Below, piece by piece: positions 12,297 through 23,815 of a DNA stretch of 64,000 bases (its first letter is position 1; each line of letters starts with the position of its first letter). A program made the position numbers and the translations under genes. The notes beneath the pieces were generated by a model. It ran no database searches, was not told the origin of the DNA, and was given only the letters and a program-made list of their open reading frames with translations. The DNA comes from Caprella mutica (taxonomy: Eukaryota > Arthropoda > Malacostraca > Amphipoda > Caprellidae), in contig CANNZV010000943.1 in NCBI GenBank assembly GCA_947561585.1, forward strand, positions 1 through 64,000, given 5' to 3'.

Positions 12297-13005
12297 AAAG
12301 TAATGATGGGGCCAAAGAAGATTGAGATAGAAATATGGTGGGGCCAAAGAAGATTGAGATAGAAATATGGTGGGGCCAAAGAAGATTGAGATAGAAATAT
12401 GGTGGGGCCAAAGAAGATTGAGAGAGAAATATGGTGGGGCCAAAGAAGATTGAGATAGAAATATGGTGGGGCCAAAGAAGATTGAGAGAGAAATATGGTG
12501 GGGCCAAAGAAGATTGAGATAGAAATATGGTGGGGCCAAAGAAGATTGAGAGAGAAATATGGTGGGGCCAAAGAAGATTGAGAGAGAAATATGGTGGGGC
12601 CAAAGAAGATTGAGATAGAAATATGGTGGGGCCAAAGAAGATTGAGAGAGAAATATGGTGGGGCCAAAGAAGATTGAGAGAGAAATATGGTGGGGCCAAA
12701 GAAGATTGAGAGAGAAATATGGTGGGGCCAAAGAAGATTGAGAGAGAAATATGGTGGGGCCAAAGAAGATTGAGAGAGAAATATGGTGGGGCCAAAGAAG
12801 ATTGAGAGAGAAATATGGTGGGGCCAAAGAAGATTGAGAGAGAAATATGGTGGGGCCAAAGAAGATTGAGAGAGAAATATGGTGGGGACAAAGAAGATTG
12901 AGAGAGAAATATGGTGGGGACAAAGAAGATTGAGAGAGAAATTTGGTGGGGACATACGAGATTGAGAGAGAAATATGGTGGGGACATAGAAGATTGAGAG
13001 AGAAT
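12297..13005. repeat. 32-bp satellite array, about 22 copies
   Basis: The monomer reads ATGGTGGGGCCAAAGAAGAT then TGAGAGAGAAAT. Left-hand units carry GAGATAGA and right-hand units GAGAGAGA; the last few have GGGGACA in place of GGGGCCA. Because the period is 32 bp and stop codons are absent, all three minus frames stay open for over 220 codons. Those frames are products of the repeat. Confidence 0.95.
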
Positions 13006-14157
13006 CATGCCTAATCCTATACGCTCCCACGAAAACTTTCAGTCTGTGTATCCGTCAATTAGGCCCAATAAAATGGCCTGAAAGAAACACATACGAATAA
13101 ACAATGAAATCTTTTTCCTGAACACTTGTGTTCGTTCTCACTTCCTAGAGTTTCGTTAAAAGTAACTTGACGCGAAGCTGTTAGGTTCCGTAACATTATA
13201 TTGCAGTCGATAGGAGAACTCTGATAGAAGTCATTATAATTGTAACAGATAGAATGAAAACATCATTTGGGGTAATGTAATATGTTGTATAGGGTAAGTT
13301 CTGAGTTATTGAACTGTTCCACATTTGCAATCATATGAGGAAAAAATGTATAATAATTATCATTAGTAAAAAATTTAATTATTATAAAATTACCTATTTG
13401 TCTCTATGAAACTGTAAATGGACAATTAGAGTATTTCTCCAATCGTCTCAACAGTACTACATAACTACAGGTCACATCACACGACACTTTTATTGGTATG
13501 AATGACGTGAGTGCATGTGTACTGAACATAAAGTACCATGTATTACAATCCCACTAATAACTAGGAAATGATTCATACGGACATACTTCAGCTGTCAAAA
13601 TTATAACCGAAATTAGGGCCATAACAATAACTCAAAGCACTGTTCCAGATCATCTAATAGCTTCATTATGCTGTCAGTGGATGGTGAGTCGCGTAGTGTC
13701 ATTGCAACTACTCTAGAACTCCTCAAACAACTTTTGATTTGTTTCATAACAATTAAAGGGTATATAGTCCCTTTGAAACATCGTCTGGTTGAATTTTTAA
13801 ATTAGTGGTACAGTATCACGTCTTTACTACCAACTTTTGATTTTTTCATAACAGGGTACTGTTCGTATCTGAAGATGCTATGCTTACGATAGTTACCCTC
13901 GAAAATTTTCTATTGTAATTACATATAGAAAACGGTAACTATTTGGATAATCTAAATGTAGTATATCGTTATGAGGTAACGAAACAACTGCAGATATATT
14001 CCATTATTCGGGTTAATTTAACAATTTATAATTATACCTTAGTGACTAAACAACCTGCAAGTGAGAATTATTAAATTACCTAAAAGTCGAGGACGTGAAT
14101 CTAAATCAGTCTTCCGAAAAAAGTTTTCATTGAAATCGGAGCACAGTCACTTGGCCA
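13006..14157. other. AT-rich spacer with one palindromic-element arm
   Basis: GGGTAAGTTCTGAGTTATTG at 13289 is the left arm of the family seen complete at 35981-36193. The rest shows nothing recognisable. Confidence 0.4.
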
Positions 14158-14283
14158 TCAGTTCTCTAGAACTTATGGCCATTTTGGAAGACTAAAAAAC
14201 AATTAGCTTACTATAGAGGTTACTTCCTTACTCAGGACTCTACATTCACTATGCAGGATCTCACTATAGTGGAGTTCAACTGC
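14158..14283. mobile_element. Half copy of the pogo-like MITE
   Basis: From TTATGGCCATTTTGGAAGAC through ACTATAGAGGTTACTTCCTT to GTGGAGTTCAACTG. This corresponds to the right arm of the elements at 1552-1761 and 5968-6172. Confidence 0.6.
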
Positions 14284-14633
14284 ATGAACCTAAGTTTTTT
14301 TCAATTACTCAGGGCTCCGTTCATTACCTCACTAAAGGTTTACAACTGTCAATCAGTTTACCCGTGGATTTAGTGTTCAGAAGGCTTTCCTTATCCATAT
14401 TATAAAAGCTTTTTATGAAACCAATTTCCGTTGGAAAATTCAATTTGGTGCCTAGAAACGATTTTATATCGAACGTCTTTTCATATTTTTGGGATAAAGT
14501 GGCTTTCAATGGTGTTGTTATTTCGCTTTCAGAAATAAATATATTATATTTTGAAGGCATATACGGAAAAGAAGTGCAAAGTAGATTAGGTTTCAGCCCC
14601 GAGGTGATGACATGTTTTCGAGTCTGGAAACTG

Positions 14634-15003
14634 AGGACAAAGGAAATGGAGGACAAAGAGAACTGGAATGGAGGACAAAGAGGACTGGAATGGAGGACAA
14701 AAAGAACTGGAGGACAAAAAGAACTGGAGGACAAAGAGAACTGGAGGACAAAGGAAATGGAGGACAAAGAGAACTGGAGGACAAAGAGAACTGGATGACA
14801 AAGGAAATGGAGGACAAAGAGAACTGGAGGACAAAGAGAACTGGAGGACAAAGGAAATGGAGGACAAAGAGAACTGGAGGACAAAGAGAATTGGAGGACA
14901 AAGAGAACTGGAGGACAAAGGAAATGGAGGACAAAGAGAACTGGAGGACAAAGAGAACTGGAAGACAAAGAGAACTGGAGGACAAAGAGGACTGGAACTG
15001 AGA
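14634..15003. repeat. 16-17-bp minisatellite, about 22 copies
   Basis: Alternating units of GGAGGACAAAGAGAACT (17 bp) and GGAGGACAAAGGAAAT (16 bp). The purine-rich strand lacks stop codons in several frames on both strands, so it produces several open frames of 125-227 codons that are not genes. Confidence 0.93.
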
Positions 15004-16002
15004 ACAAAAAAAAAACATATTCCGTTATTTTTCCACATTAGTTAACTTTTTTATTTATTCAATCCAGAAAAGTTAAAAACTCATGGAAATCTAAAGTATA
15101 AAATTAATCTCAATACTAACTAACCTTAATACAATTTAAAACGAGCCATGCATGCAGTGGTTTAACTTAAACTAATCAATATATTCATTCCTACAGTAAC
15201 CTTTAAAAATCTTTTTAAATTTAATATCTGATATATGGTTTTTAAAATTATTTGTTTTAAGATTGATATGAAATGAATAGTATTGATATATTTCTATATT
15301 CTAAATAAGATCCACAATGTGGTGTTTGACTCAGGATTCCAGGTGAGTTTATTTAATGATTCCAGTTGAAGTTTCTACGGTCCAGATTGAGCCTCGAAAC
15401 TTGGAATTGGTCGTAATTTCCTCTCCGGCGTAACTTCGAGTGCTCAACTTTCTACAGTGGGAACTATTATATATATCTCCTTTTCACATTTATACCTTAT
15501 TACCTTCTCAGAATGCGGAAGGTAATGTTTTATGTGGCATTTATGTTTTTATCTTCTTGCTATTCGCATAACTGAAAAACATCTGATTAAATTGCCTGAA
15601 ATTTGGTGAAACGATTGGTAAATTTCCAGGAACCATCTTTTGGGAACTATAATTTATATCAAATTCAAATTACTATAAATATCATAATATTGAAATGATC
15701 CTAATTATCAATGGATTCAAATATTTATTTTCTTACTATATTCACCGAATAAATATCATTACTTTAAATTCATACACTTTTAGTATGTTTTTGCAGCTAA
15801 TTTCAACACCTCAAATTCTCGCTGTTTCTGACCGTATGATTCTAACCAAAATGATGATGTCGCTTTTCAGTTGTGTTGTCTTTCAATGAACCAGTTGGTG
15901 ATTGAACAATCTTGTTGAACAGGCGAAGAGTAAATAGCTTTTTTGGGCGACTGAATAATAGCTGTGAAATGTAAATACGCCATTATTAATTAGCCTGATT
16001 AT
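15004..16002. other. Spacer with an old dispersed repeat
   Basis: Near 15498-15640 the motif TACCTTCTCAGAATGCGGAA, followed by ATTCGCATAACTGAAAAACA, resembles the fragment at 456-480. Similar ACCTTC...GAATGCGG repeats are known from many invertebrate genomes, but I cannot name the family. No gene visible. Confidence 0.4.
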
Positions 16003-16083
16003 ACATCAGGCAATTTACCTGCCTAATCAGGCAATTTACCTGCCTGATCAGGCATTGTACCTGCCTGATTATTGTACATGAGG
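16003..16083. repeat. 21-bp tandem repeat of a self-complementary unit, about four copies
   Basis: Units of CCTGCCTGATCAGGCAATTTA. Each unit contains the palindrome GCCTGATCAGGC or a near version, so adjacent units can pair with one another. Confidence 0.8.
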
Positions 16084-16529
16084 CCGATGATAAGTACAGC
16101 GACTATCAAGTACGGTCAGGATTCTCTTTTCAATATGGTTTTTCACTCATCATTAATTAATGTTTTGTTGAAGCCAAATTAAGTGTTTGCTCACATGATT
16201 TCATGCAGAGTATTGGGTACCAGCCGCAAAAAATGAATTTTGCAATATTAACTAATTCACTTGTATGTTTGGTTTGCATTATTAGGAGATTTTACCAAAT
16301 ACAGTATGAAAGAAATTCGAGGAACTTTTATCTTTTCCAATATTGGGTAGAAAATAAGTACTAATAATTAATTTTTTTTGCTATATCTGTTCGCTCAACA
16401 TTACTTGATTTAAATATTCTTTGTTATTTCACTTACTAAAATTTATATTCTATAGATTTTATTTAAGCTACATAGTATTTTAAAAATGACTGTAGAATTC
16501 TATTAACTTACCAATCTATAATCGTATAC

Positions 16530-17245
16530 ATTTCAACTGAGTGACACGGTTAAAAATCTTTGGCAACAATTTCCTGCTACTCCAAAATCAATGACTGCAT
16601 AATCATTTTACTCATTTAACACTCTTTATTCAACATATTTCAACTGACTATTTAATTAACTTAACACTCTTTATTCAACATATTTCAACTGACTATTTAA
16701 TTAACTTAACACTCTTTATTCAACATATTTCAACTGACTATTTAATTAACTTAGCACTCTTTATTCAACATATTTCAACTGACTATTTAATTAACTTAAC
16801 ACTCTTTATTTAACATATTTCAACTGACTATTTAATTAACTTAGCACTCTTTATTCAACATATTTCAACTGACTATTTAATTAACTTAACACTCTTTATT
16901 CAACATATTTCAACTGACTATTTAATTAACTTAACACTCTTTATTCAACATATTTCAACTGACTATTTGATTAACTTAACACTCTTTATTCAACATATTT
17001 CAACTGACTATTTAATTAACTTAACACTCTTTATTCAACATATTTCAACTGACTATTTAATTAACTTAAGACTCTTTATTCAACATATTTCAACTGACTA
17101 TTTAATTAACTTAACATTCAACATATTTCAACTGACTATTTAATTAACTTAAGACTCTTTATTTAACATATTCAACTCAGTGACATCGTTTCTTGGGCCA
17201 CAATTTCTCGCGACTTCAAAATCAATAGCAAGCAACTCGCCATCG
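16530..17245. repeat. 45-bp satellite, about 12 copies, flanked by a diverged direct repeat
   Basis: The 45-bp unit contains AACACTCTTTATTCAACATA and TTTCAACTGACTATTTAATT, spanning about 16618-17172. The flanks match each other in direct orientation: 16530-16608 (TTTCAACTGAGTGACACGGT ... CAAAATCAATG) and 17168-17240 (TTCAACTCAGTGACATCG ... CAAAATCAATAG). The array therefore sits between two diverged copies of one roughly 75-bp flank. Confidence 0.92.
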
Positions 17246-17559
17246 TCCTGCCTGCTGATTGACACTTTCCAATATCGCAAAAAGTAATACCTTAGAGTGC
17301 TCCATATATCAAACCTTAAATGAAAAGCTGACATGATCCTTTAATTTATTACATCACTTAGGCGAGGAGTTGTGAAGATGCCCGAAATAGACCAGAGAGG
17401 CCAAGTATTTATACAGTGTACGGCAAAGAGAATCTATTGATATTAGTTGTTAAATTGTAATCATGAGGGTGAATTAGGATATAATTATGAAAATAATAAG
17501 CAAATTTATTGCTCATTATCCTCTCCATTGATTTGAAATGATTAATTTTTAGTAGGTAC

Positions 17560-17850
17560 TTAAGAATCATAGATCTTAAGAATATCACAGACGAAATGAA
17601 ATGGTATCGAATACTATATACCGCTGGTGTAGAACCATTCAATACTCTTTAATTCTCTCCGTCTATAATATTCTCTATGATTTATAAAGCATATTGTCAC
17701 TAGGGTTGTGACAATATGCTTTATAAATCATAGATCTTAAGAATATCACAGACAAAATGAAATAGTATCGAATACTATATACCGCTGGTGTAGAACCATT
17801 CATAACCACATAATATTTTCGGCCTCTATTCTTTTCAAAGCATATCGTCA
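17560..17850. mobile_element. Palindromic GGGTTGTGACAATATGC element, tandem head-to-head copies
   Basis: At 17676-17732 a perfect 25-bp inverted pair (TATGATTTATAAAGCATATT and its complement, ending GTCAC/GTGAC) is separated by 7 bases. About 78 bp starting CATAGATCTTAAGAATATCA is directly repeated at 17568 and 17729, a 161-bp period with few changes. The same family occurs nested at 21157-21331. Confidence 0.75.
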
Positions 17851-19675
17851 GTGATAATTACTATTTTGTGGCTGTAGACACAGCACATAGAGTCCCTCTG
17901 TGGCCATCCCTTACCAAAACACTTGGAGGCTCTAAAGCAAACCCTGCCTGCGAACTGCAATATTATGACTCAACATAGGGGGGGACTAACTCGATAGTGA
18001 CGAGGAGTGCTGTGGACTCTGAACGCAAATGTCATTTCGATGTGAAATTGAATTTTTGGTGAAATTTGCTGTGGAATATACGAACGTATTTATAATGAGA
18101 AGTATCTATAGTTATTATTAGAAATATGTATTTTAGTTATATAATGTTGGTATATATTAGAGGTAAATATTTGTTGCAAATATTAAATTTAGGTATTAAT
18201 TGCAAATGCTAAATTTAAATTTCGTATGTATATATTAATTTATATGTTGAATCTAAATATTATATTTAAATGCTAAATCTAAATATTATATACTAATATT
18301 ATAGATAAATATTAGATGTAAATATTAAATTTTTCAAAGATGAATTTATTGATTACTCAGACAGAATATTTTTGTGGGGCCATAGAAGATTAGGAGAGTA
18401 CTTCCTCTAAATCTTCTATATGACCCACCATAATATATTTCTGGGTAAAGAAGGCTATAATAATATTATTTCGGCAGAAATGATTACTGTGTTTCATTAA
18501 AGTATTTTCAAATCACACGATATAAGCCTTATATTTATATTATGTTTCATTAGGCGATACGTTACGCATTGCCAGACAGTTACACATTTTAGAAAATATA
18601 TGAGAAAAAATTAAACATTTATTTTTTATTATAATTCGTATCCATAATACCTGCATATAGCTTTACTGTATTATACTAAACTAGTGTACTTTCCCGTTAA
18701 AAATAACGGGTCATCATCAATATCAATTTATTACCCGTTATTAGGTTACTTTCAATGAATTCAATTAAAATTAAATTTTCTGCATAGTCTAATTTATTTT
18801 ATAGATAAAATACATTTAAAAATTGAATAAAAACAGGGGAATTTAAATACCAAGTCAATATATTCCCGTGCGTATCATAGTTACATTCTTCATGTTTAAT
18901 ACCCGTAGTGTAAAAGCGGACACAAAATAAATAAACACACGAGGGAAATTATTAGTATAGATAGTTAAAATTAACTTTTTTTTTCGAATATTATCATAAT
19001 TTTTTTTAACTTTGCTCGATAATTTATTTCATTGAAATTATATAAGGGCCTGTAAAATTGTATTTATTTTTATACTTTTCTTCAACAAACATACTTATTA
19101 TGGATACAAATTAAAGCAACTAGGTAGTTAAAAATTAAAAAGTTATAATATATATATTTATAATATGATCGTAAATGGTTAACTGTACGATAACTCGGAC
19201 CTTACCCCATGTACTACCATATTGTAGAACTCAAGTTTGAGTTTCGAACTAGAGTATTAACTAATAATAGTTTTCAATAAAATTTTGATAATTTAAAAAC
19301 AAAAATATTATGTAGAAATTTTATTAGGTATTAAGTCATTCATTTATGTGAAATATTGTACATTTTTCTATAGTATAAATTTTCACTGAATTTCTTATTG
19401 TGAGAGTTAGATAGATATTTAATTTAAACTTCTTTATTCAAATCTGGTTCAATAAATTGTTGTATTTTGCATTTAGTATCTATAATTTGAACTGTTGTAC
19501 AATTATGCCATTTCATTTATAATTGTTTCATCAAAACATTGTAATATTTTCTGTATTTCAGATCTCTATAAAGTAAATCATGCACCACAAGCAATTGGTG
19601 TTTTGACTCCCCAAAGCACTCGGGACAAAACCTATATAGAATAATTCTAAAAGGGCTAGATTATTAGGAAAATTT
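17851..19675. other. AT-rich spacer with minor repeats
   Basis: Degenerate AAATATTAAATTTA-like repeats lie at 18120-18340. A fragment of the GGGGCCATAGAAGATT family lies at 18376-18425. A short hairpin (AATAACGGGT at 18702-18711 with ACCCGTTATT at 18733-18742) is also present. No gene visible. Confidence 0.45.
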
Positions 19676-19756
19676 AGACTCACTCACTTCGTCATTCGTC
19701 CAATCAGTCTCTAGACTCTAGAGACTGATTGGACGAATGACGAAGTGAGTAAGTCT
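19676..19756. repeat. 81-bp near-perfect hairpin
   Basis: Arms of about 40 bp around a single central base at 19716. The left arm begins AGACTCACTCACTTCGTCAT and the right arm ends with its complement with one mismatch. No direct target-site duplication is evident. Confidence 0.88.
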
Positions 19757-20280
19757 GGTGATTGTGAGACTAGAATCCAATTGTCAAAGATTGGGGCTGA
19801 TTTTTGTTTCCTCCGCTGAATTTACTCAAGAAACTACGTAATGGATTAGAAAAGATAACAACGGAGAAAAAAGACTTGTTGTGAATGAAGCCGTACACTC
19901 AGACAGAAACTTACGGTGGAGTCAGCTATGATTAAGAGATCATTTGTATTCTTATTAATCCATATTCTTCTTATTTTTAATCGAAAACTATTCAAAATAT
20001 AAAATAATCTTTTGAGTTATAAAGTTTATGATGAAATATTTCTAGAATTATTTTGATAATATATTAAATAGGTTACATATTCTTCAAATAATAATTAACA
20101 GATGGAACATGTATTTTCACTAATATAAGTAATAGTGAAGATTTAGATGTTTAGAGAGGTTAGGTTGGTTCTAATTATCCTGTAATTAGTCTTATCATCA
20201 CATCTAAACATGGTGTGTAGCCAGCTTGTTATCTTTCGATTTGTATGGAAATGCAGCAAGTGAATAGATATATAATGAAT

Positions 20281-20527
20281 AGATATATCCTTTGTATCCT
20301 TTGCCTGATATCATTTGTATCCTTTGCCTGATATCATTTGTATCCTTTGCCTGATATCATTTGTATCCTTTGCCTGATATCATTTGTATCCTTTACCTGG
20401 TATCATTTATATCCATTGCCTGATATCATTTGTATCCTTTGCCTGATATCCTTTGTATCCTTTGCCTGATATCCTTTTTATACTTTGCCTGTTATCATTT
20501 GTATCCTTTGCCTGATATCCTTTGTTC
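20281..20527. repeat. 23-bp minisatellite, about 11 copies
   Basis: Units of TTTGTATCCTTTGCCTGATA plus TCA. The right-hand units show more changes (CCTTTTTATACT, GTTATC). Confidence 0.92.
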
Positions 20528-20919
20528 TTTTACTTATAAATTCATTTATTCATTAAAATAAAACTATACTGTGATCTAAATTAATTATATAATCTATACC
20601 ATGATAATTTGAAAGTATGCAAATTTTTAATTTTTTTTCTTGTTCAAAAGATAATATTTTCTCAATAAAAACAAGAAGAATCTAATCTGGAGCAGAAGAA
20701 GAGAAATAGTCGCAATATGTTGAAGACATGTTACCTCACACAGTGTTATTCTCAATCATTGCATTTATTTGGCAGAGCAATACATAGAATATCTTTTATC
20801 CGAAGTCGATATTGCCCTTCCAATCATTATTGTATAGGTTGTACCTCGCAATAGCCTGATATTGCTCTAACATGTGGAAATAAAGATGAAACACTATTTC
20901 AGACCATTCTCTAGATGTA

Positions 20920-21372
20920 CAGTGAAACTTCTGAGTTATGAAGTAATGGTCCCTTAATAACTCAGAGCCACTTCATATCTCGGGTGCACTAGATAGTTTT
21001 CTATAATTAAAATCATAGAAAACTATGAACTTTGAGAGATACCTATGATGAAATCTTTATGTATATCATTTCCTATGACTTGAACATAGAAACTACTTCA
21101 TAAGTCAAATGCATTTCATAACTCAGGTCCTTCATTACTCGAGTGTTTCCTAACTAGGGTTGTGACGATATGCGTTTAAAATCATAGATCACGGAAATAT
21201 TATAGACGGTGAGAATTATTCAGTATTGAAACGTTCGAAACCAGCAGAATGTAGTATTAAACACCATTTCAGGTCATTTCGTCTATAATATTTTCGGGAT
21301 CTATGATTTAAAGCGCCTATTGTCACAACCCCATTCATAACACAGAACTTCATAACTCAGGAGTTTTTACTG
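20920..21372. mobile_element. Pogo-like MITE with a second palindromic element nested in it
   Basis: The element starts CAGTGAAACTTCTGAGTTAT and ends with the near-complement ATAACTCAGGAGTTTTTACT plus G. Both ends are flanked by TA (20918-20919, 21373-21374). Internal arms repeat ACTCAGG-type sequence. A GGGTTGTGACGATATGC element with its own terminal inverted repeats is inserted at 21157-21331. Confidence 0.75.
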
Positions 21373-22623
21373 TACTACAGTGTACACTTTCCGTCAGAAA
21401 TCACAGTACTTTGGTGTATCAATTATATGGAAATAAAGTTAGGGATGATGATTATTATCCCTGGATACATTTCTTCTCGAATATACTAAACTAAATCGAA
21501 TATAATAAGATTTAATTATATCAACCATTTATGCAACTCATATCAGAATAATTAAGTTTATATTTTTGTTATCAAATTACTGGTACATTTCTCTACTACA
21601 AAATGTTGATTTGTTCATAACAGAGTATTGTTCGACGTTCGTATTTAATGATGGGATGCTTATAATAGTTAGGGCCATGTCACGCGGGTGTTTTTGGAGC
21701 GTTTTCAACGCTTCAAAAAACGTCAGGTAACATGGATACATATGAAATGGGTTTGAAAATATTTTCATCAGAGTCAATAAACGCTGTAAAAACGATACAA
21801 AAACAAAAAACATTATCCTTACCATTCAAAATTGTCTATTGTAATTAAGCATAAAAAATGATATCAGTTTGGACAAACTAAAGCATTTCGTTATGAGGTA
21901 ATGTGACAATTATAGATACATTCCATTGTTAGGGTTAGTTTAAAAATTTATAATTAAACTTATTAAACTTATAATTAAAACAACCTGCAAGTAAGAGATA
22001 TTAGATTACTTTAAAGCCCACGATGTGTATCTAAATCGCTTAAACCTAATGAGTTTGACTATCAGAATGTATCGGAAGGTATGCCTAATTGCCTATGTAA
22101 TTAATAAACGCATGTCTTATTTATAAATCTACAGTACTGTATTTTTTACAAGTTGTTAGTATGAATACTAAACTAATGTGTACCAAATTTCAAGTAAAAA
22201 TATTGAACATATAAGGAGAAATAAATACATAGGTATATAGGAAATTGGCATCTGAGAGAGCAGAGCTGTGATTGGGTGGAATGTGAACCAAATCACAGCT
22301 CGCGCATGTATGTGTACTCCATGAAAACGTTGACTGTAGTGTATTAAGAGGCTAACCAAACTGTATTTCTACGTTGCCACACGACACCACATTACAATTC
22401 ATTTCATAATTTACTTGATTTACGCCGATACGTAACTATTTTTTAACTTTTAAATACAATAAAATATTTGGTGATTATGTAGGAACAAAGTTAAGTTAAG
22501 CCGATGAAGATATAAAGTAATTTAAAAGGATGTGCGTAGAAAACACACGTCAAACTCATTAGGGTTAATTATAAAAAAGTTTACATTGAAAGCTATAATA
22601 GAAAATGTAAAAACAGTTCATAG
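21373..22623. other. Spacer with a short hairpin
   Basis: A hairpin at about 22263-22301 pairs GAGCTGTGATT with AATCACAGCTC around a GGT/ACC-containing loop. Small minus-strand frames at 21577-21825 and 22168-22359 have no recognisable features. Confidence 0.4.
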
Positions 22624-23318
22624 CAGAGGGAGTTCGTAACTCAGAAATTCGTAATTCAGAAATTCTTAACTCAGAAATTCGTAACTCAGAAATTCGTAAC
22701 TCAGAAATTCGTAACTCAGAAATTCGTAACTCAGAAATTCGTAACTCAGAAATTCGTAACTCAGAAATTCGCAACTCAGAAATTCGTAAATCAGAAATTC
22801 GTAACTCAGAAATTCGTAACTCAGAAATTCGTAACTCAGAAATTCGTAACTCAGAAATTCGTAACTAAGAAATTCGTAACTCAGAAATTCGTAACTCAGA
22901 AATTCGTAACTGAGAAATTCGTAACTCAGAAATTCGTAACTCAGAAATTCGTAACTCAGAAATTCGTAAATCAGAAATTCGTAACTCAGAAATTCGTAAC
23001 TCATAAATTCGTAACTCATAAATTCGTAACTCATAAATTCGTAACTCAGAAATTCGTAACTAAGAAATTCGTAACTCAGAAATTCGTAACTCAGAAATTC
23101 GTAACTCAGAAATTCGTAACTCAGAAATTCGTAACTCAGAAATTCGTAACTCAGAAATTCGTAACTAAGAAATTCGTAAATCAAAAATTCGTAAATCAAA
23201 AATTCGTAACTCAGAAATTCGTAACTCAGAAATTCGTAACTCAGAAATTCGTAACTCAGAAATTTCGTATCTTAGGGAGTTCGTATCTCAGAAAGTTCGT
23301 AGTTGAGCAGTTCTACTG
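22624..23318. repeat. 15-bp satellite (about 43 copies) ending in a pogo-like terminal repeat
   Basis: Units of GTAACTCAGAAATTC run to about 23270, then decay (TCGTATCTTAGGGAG, TCGTATCTCAGAAAG) into GTAGTTGAGCAGTTCTACTG at the right end, followed by TA. That right end is a typical CAGTAGAACTGCTCAACTAC terminal repeat of a pogo-like element, read from the other strand. The left terminal repeat is not evident. The 177-codon frame here is a product of the repeat. Confidence 0.92.
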
Positions 23319-23725
23319 TATATGAGTTATAGATTGTGCAATTGACTGTTTGTAGCTAACTATTATTCAGGTTAATATATTACTTTACTACTTCTGCCTC
23401 AGAAAATTATATAAATGGGCGGCACCTGTAAGGTTAGAAGTTATAAGGCTAATACTACTTAGAATATAGTTATAAAAATATTGTTGTTTGCTAATATGTT
23501 TTTAACGATATTGGTACTAAGGCTACTAACCGATGATTGCAATGCGATGTAGGTTGACCAATAAGAGTATCGAGGGGAGGGGGTTGCTATTGGATAGTAG
23601 ATATTCATGAAACGTGCAGTACAACATACAAGCGGATACATCAAACTACATTACAGCTATCTGTGTTGAAAGTTTCTAAGTTTTCATTTTTTGAAAAGCA
23701 ATTTAATTCTACTGAAACTATGTAC
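23319..23725. other. Spacer
   Basis: Unique-looking sequence including GTGCAGTACAACATACAAGC at about 23615. An inverted relative of this lies near 38040-38090. No gene visible. Confidence 0.4.
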
Positions 23726-23815
23726 AAGGAGGAGGAGCTAACTATGGGCGGAGCACTAACACTTTATGCTCCGCCCCCTCCTCCTTCTTAACCAATCAGA
23801 GAAGCTTATACGTAA
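23726..23815. mobile_element. GC-rich inverted repeat of the GGAGGAGGAGC...GGGCGGAGC family
   Basis: Left arm AAGGAGGAGGAGCTAACTAT then GGGCGGAGC; right arm GCTCCGCCCCCTCCTCCTTC. A relative lies at 37875-37965, where the same ACCAATCAGAGAAG motif flanks it in the other orientation. The class is unknown. Confidence 0.55.

Noticed and set aside
12240..13030. Three overlapping minus-strand frames of 227-250 codons (ISLSIFFGPTI repeats)
   Set aside because: They are the 32-bp satellite read in all three frames; each is equally open, there is no unique sequence, and no splice or start context.
14324..15045. Frames of 125-227 codons on both strands (SSSLCPPVLFV, RTKRTGGQRELEDKE)
   Set aside because: Produced by the 16-17-bp purine-rich minisatellite, which lacks stops; open on both strands at once.
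22565..23199. 177-codon frame repeating SYEFL
   Set aside because: The 15-bp satellite is a multiple of three, so the frame is open by default; the adjoining sequence is a transposon terminus.
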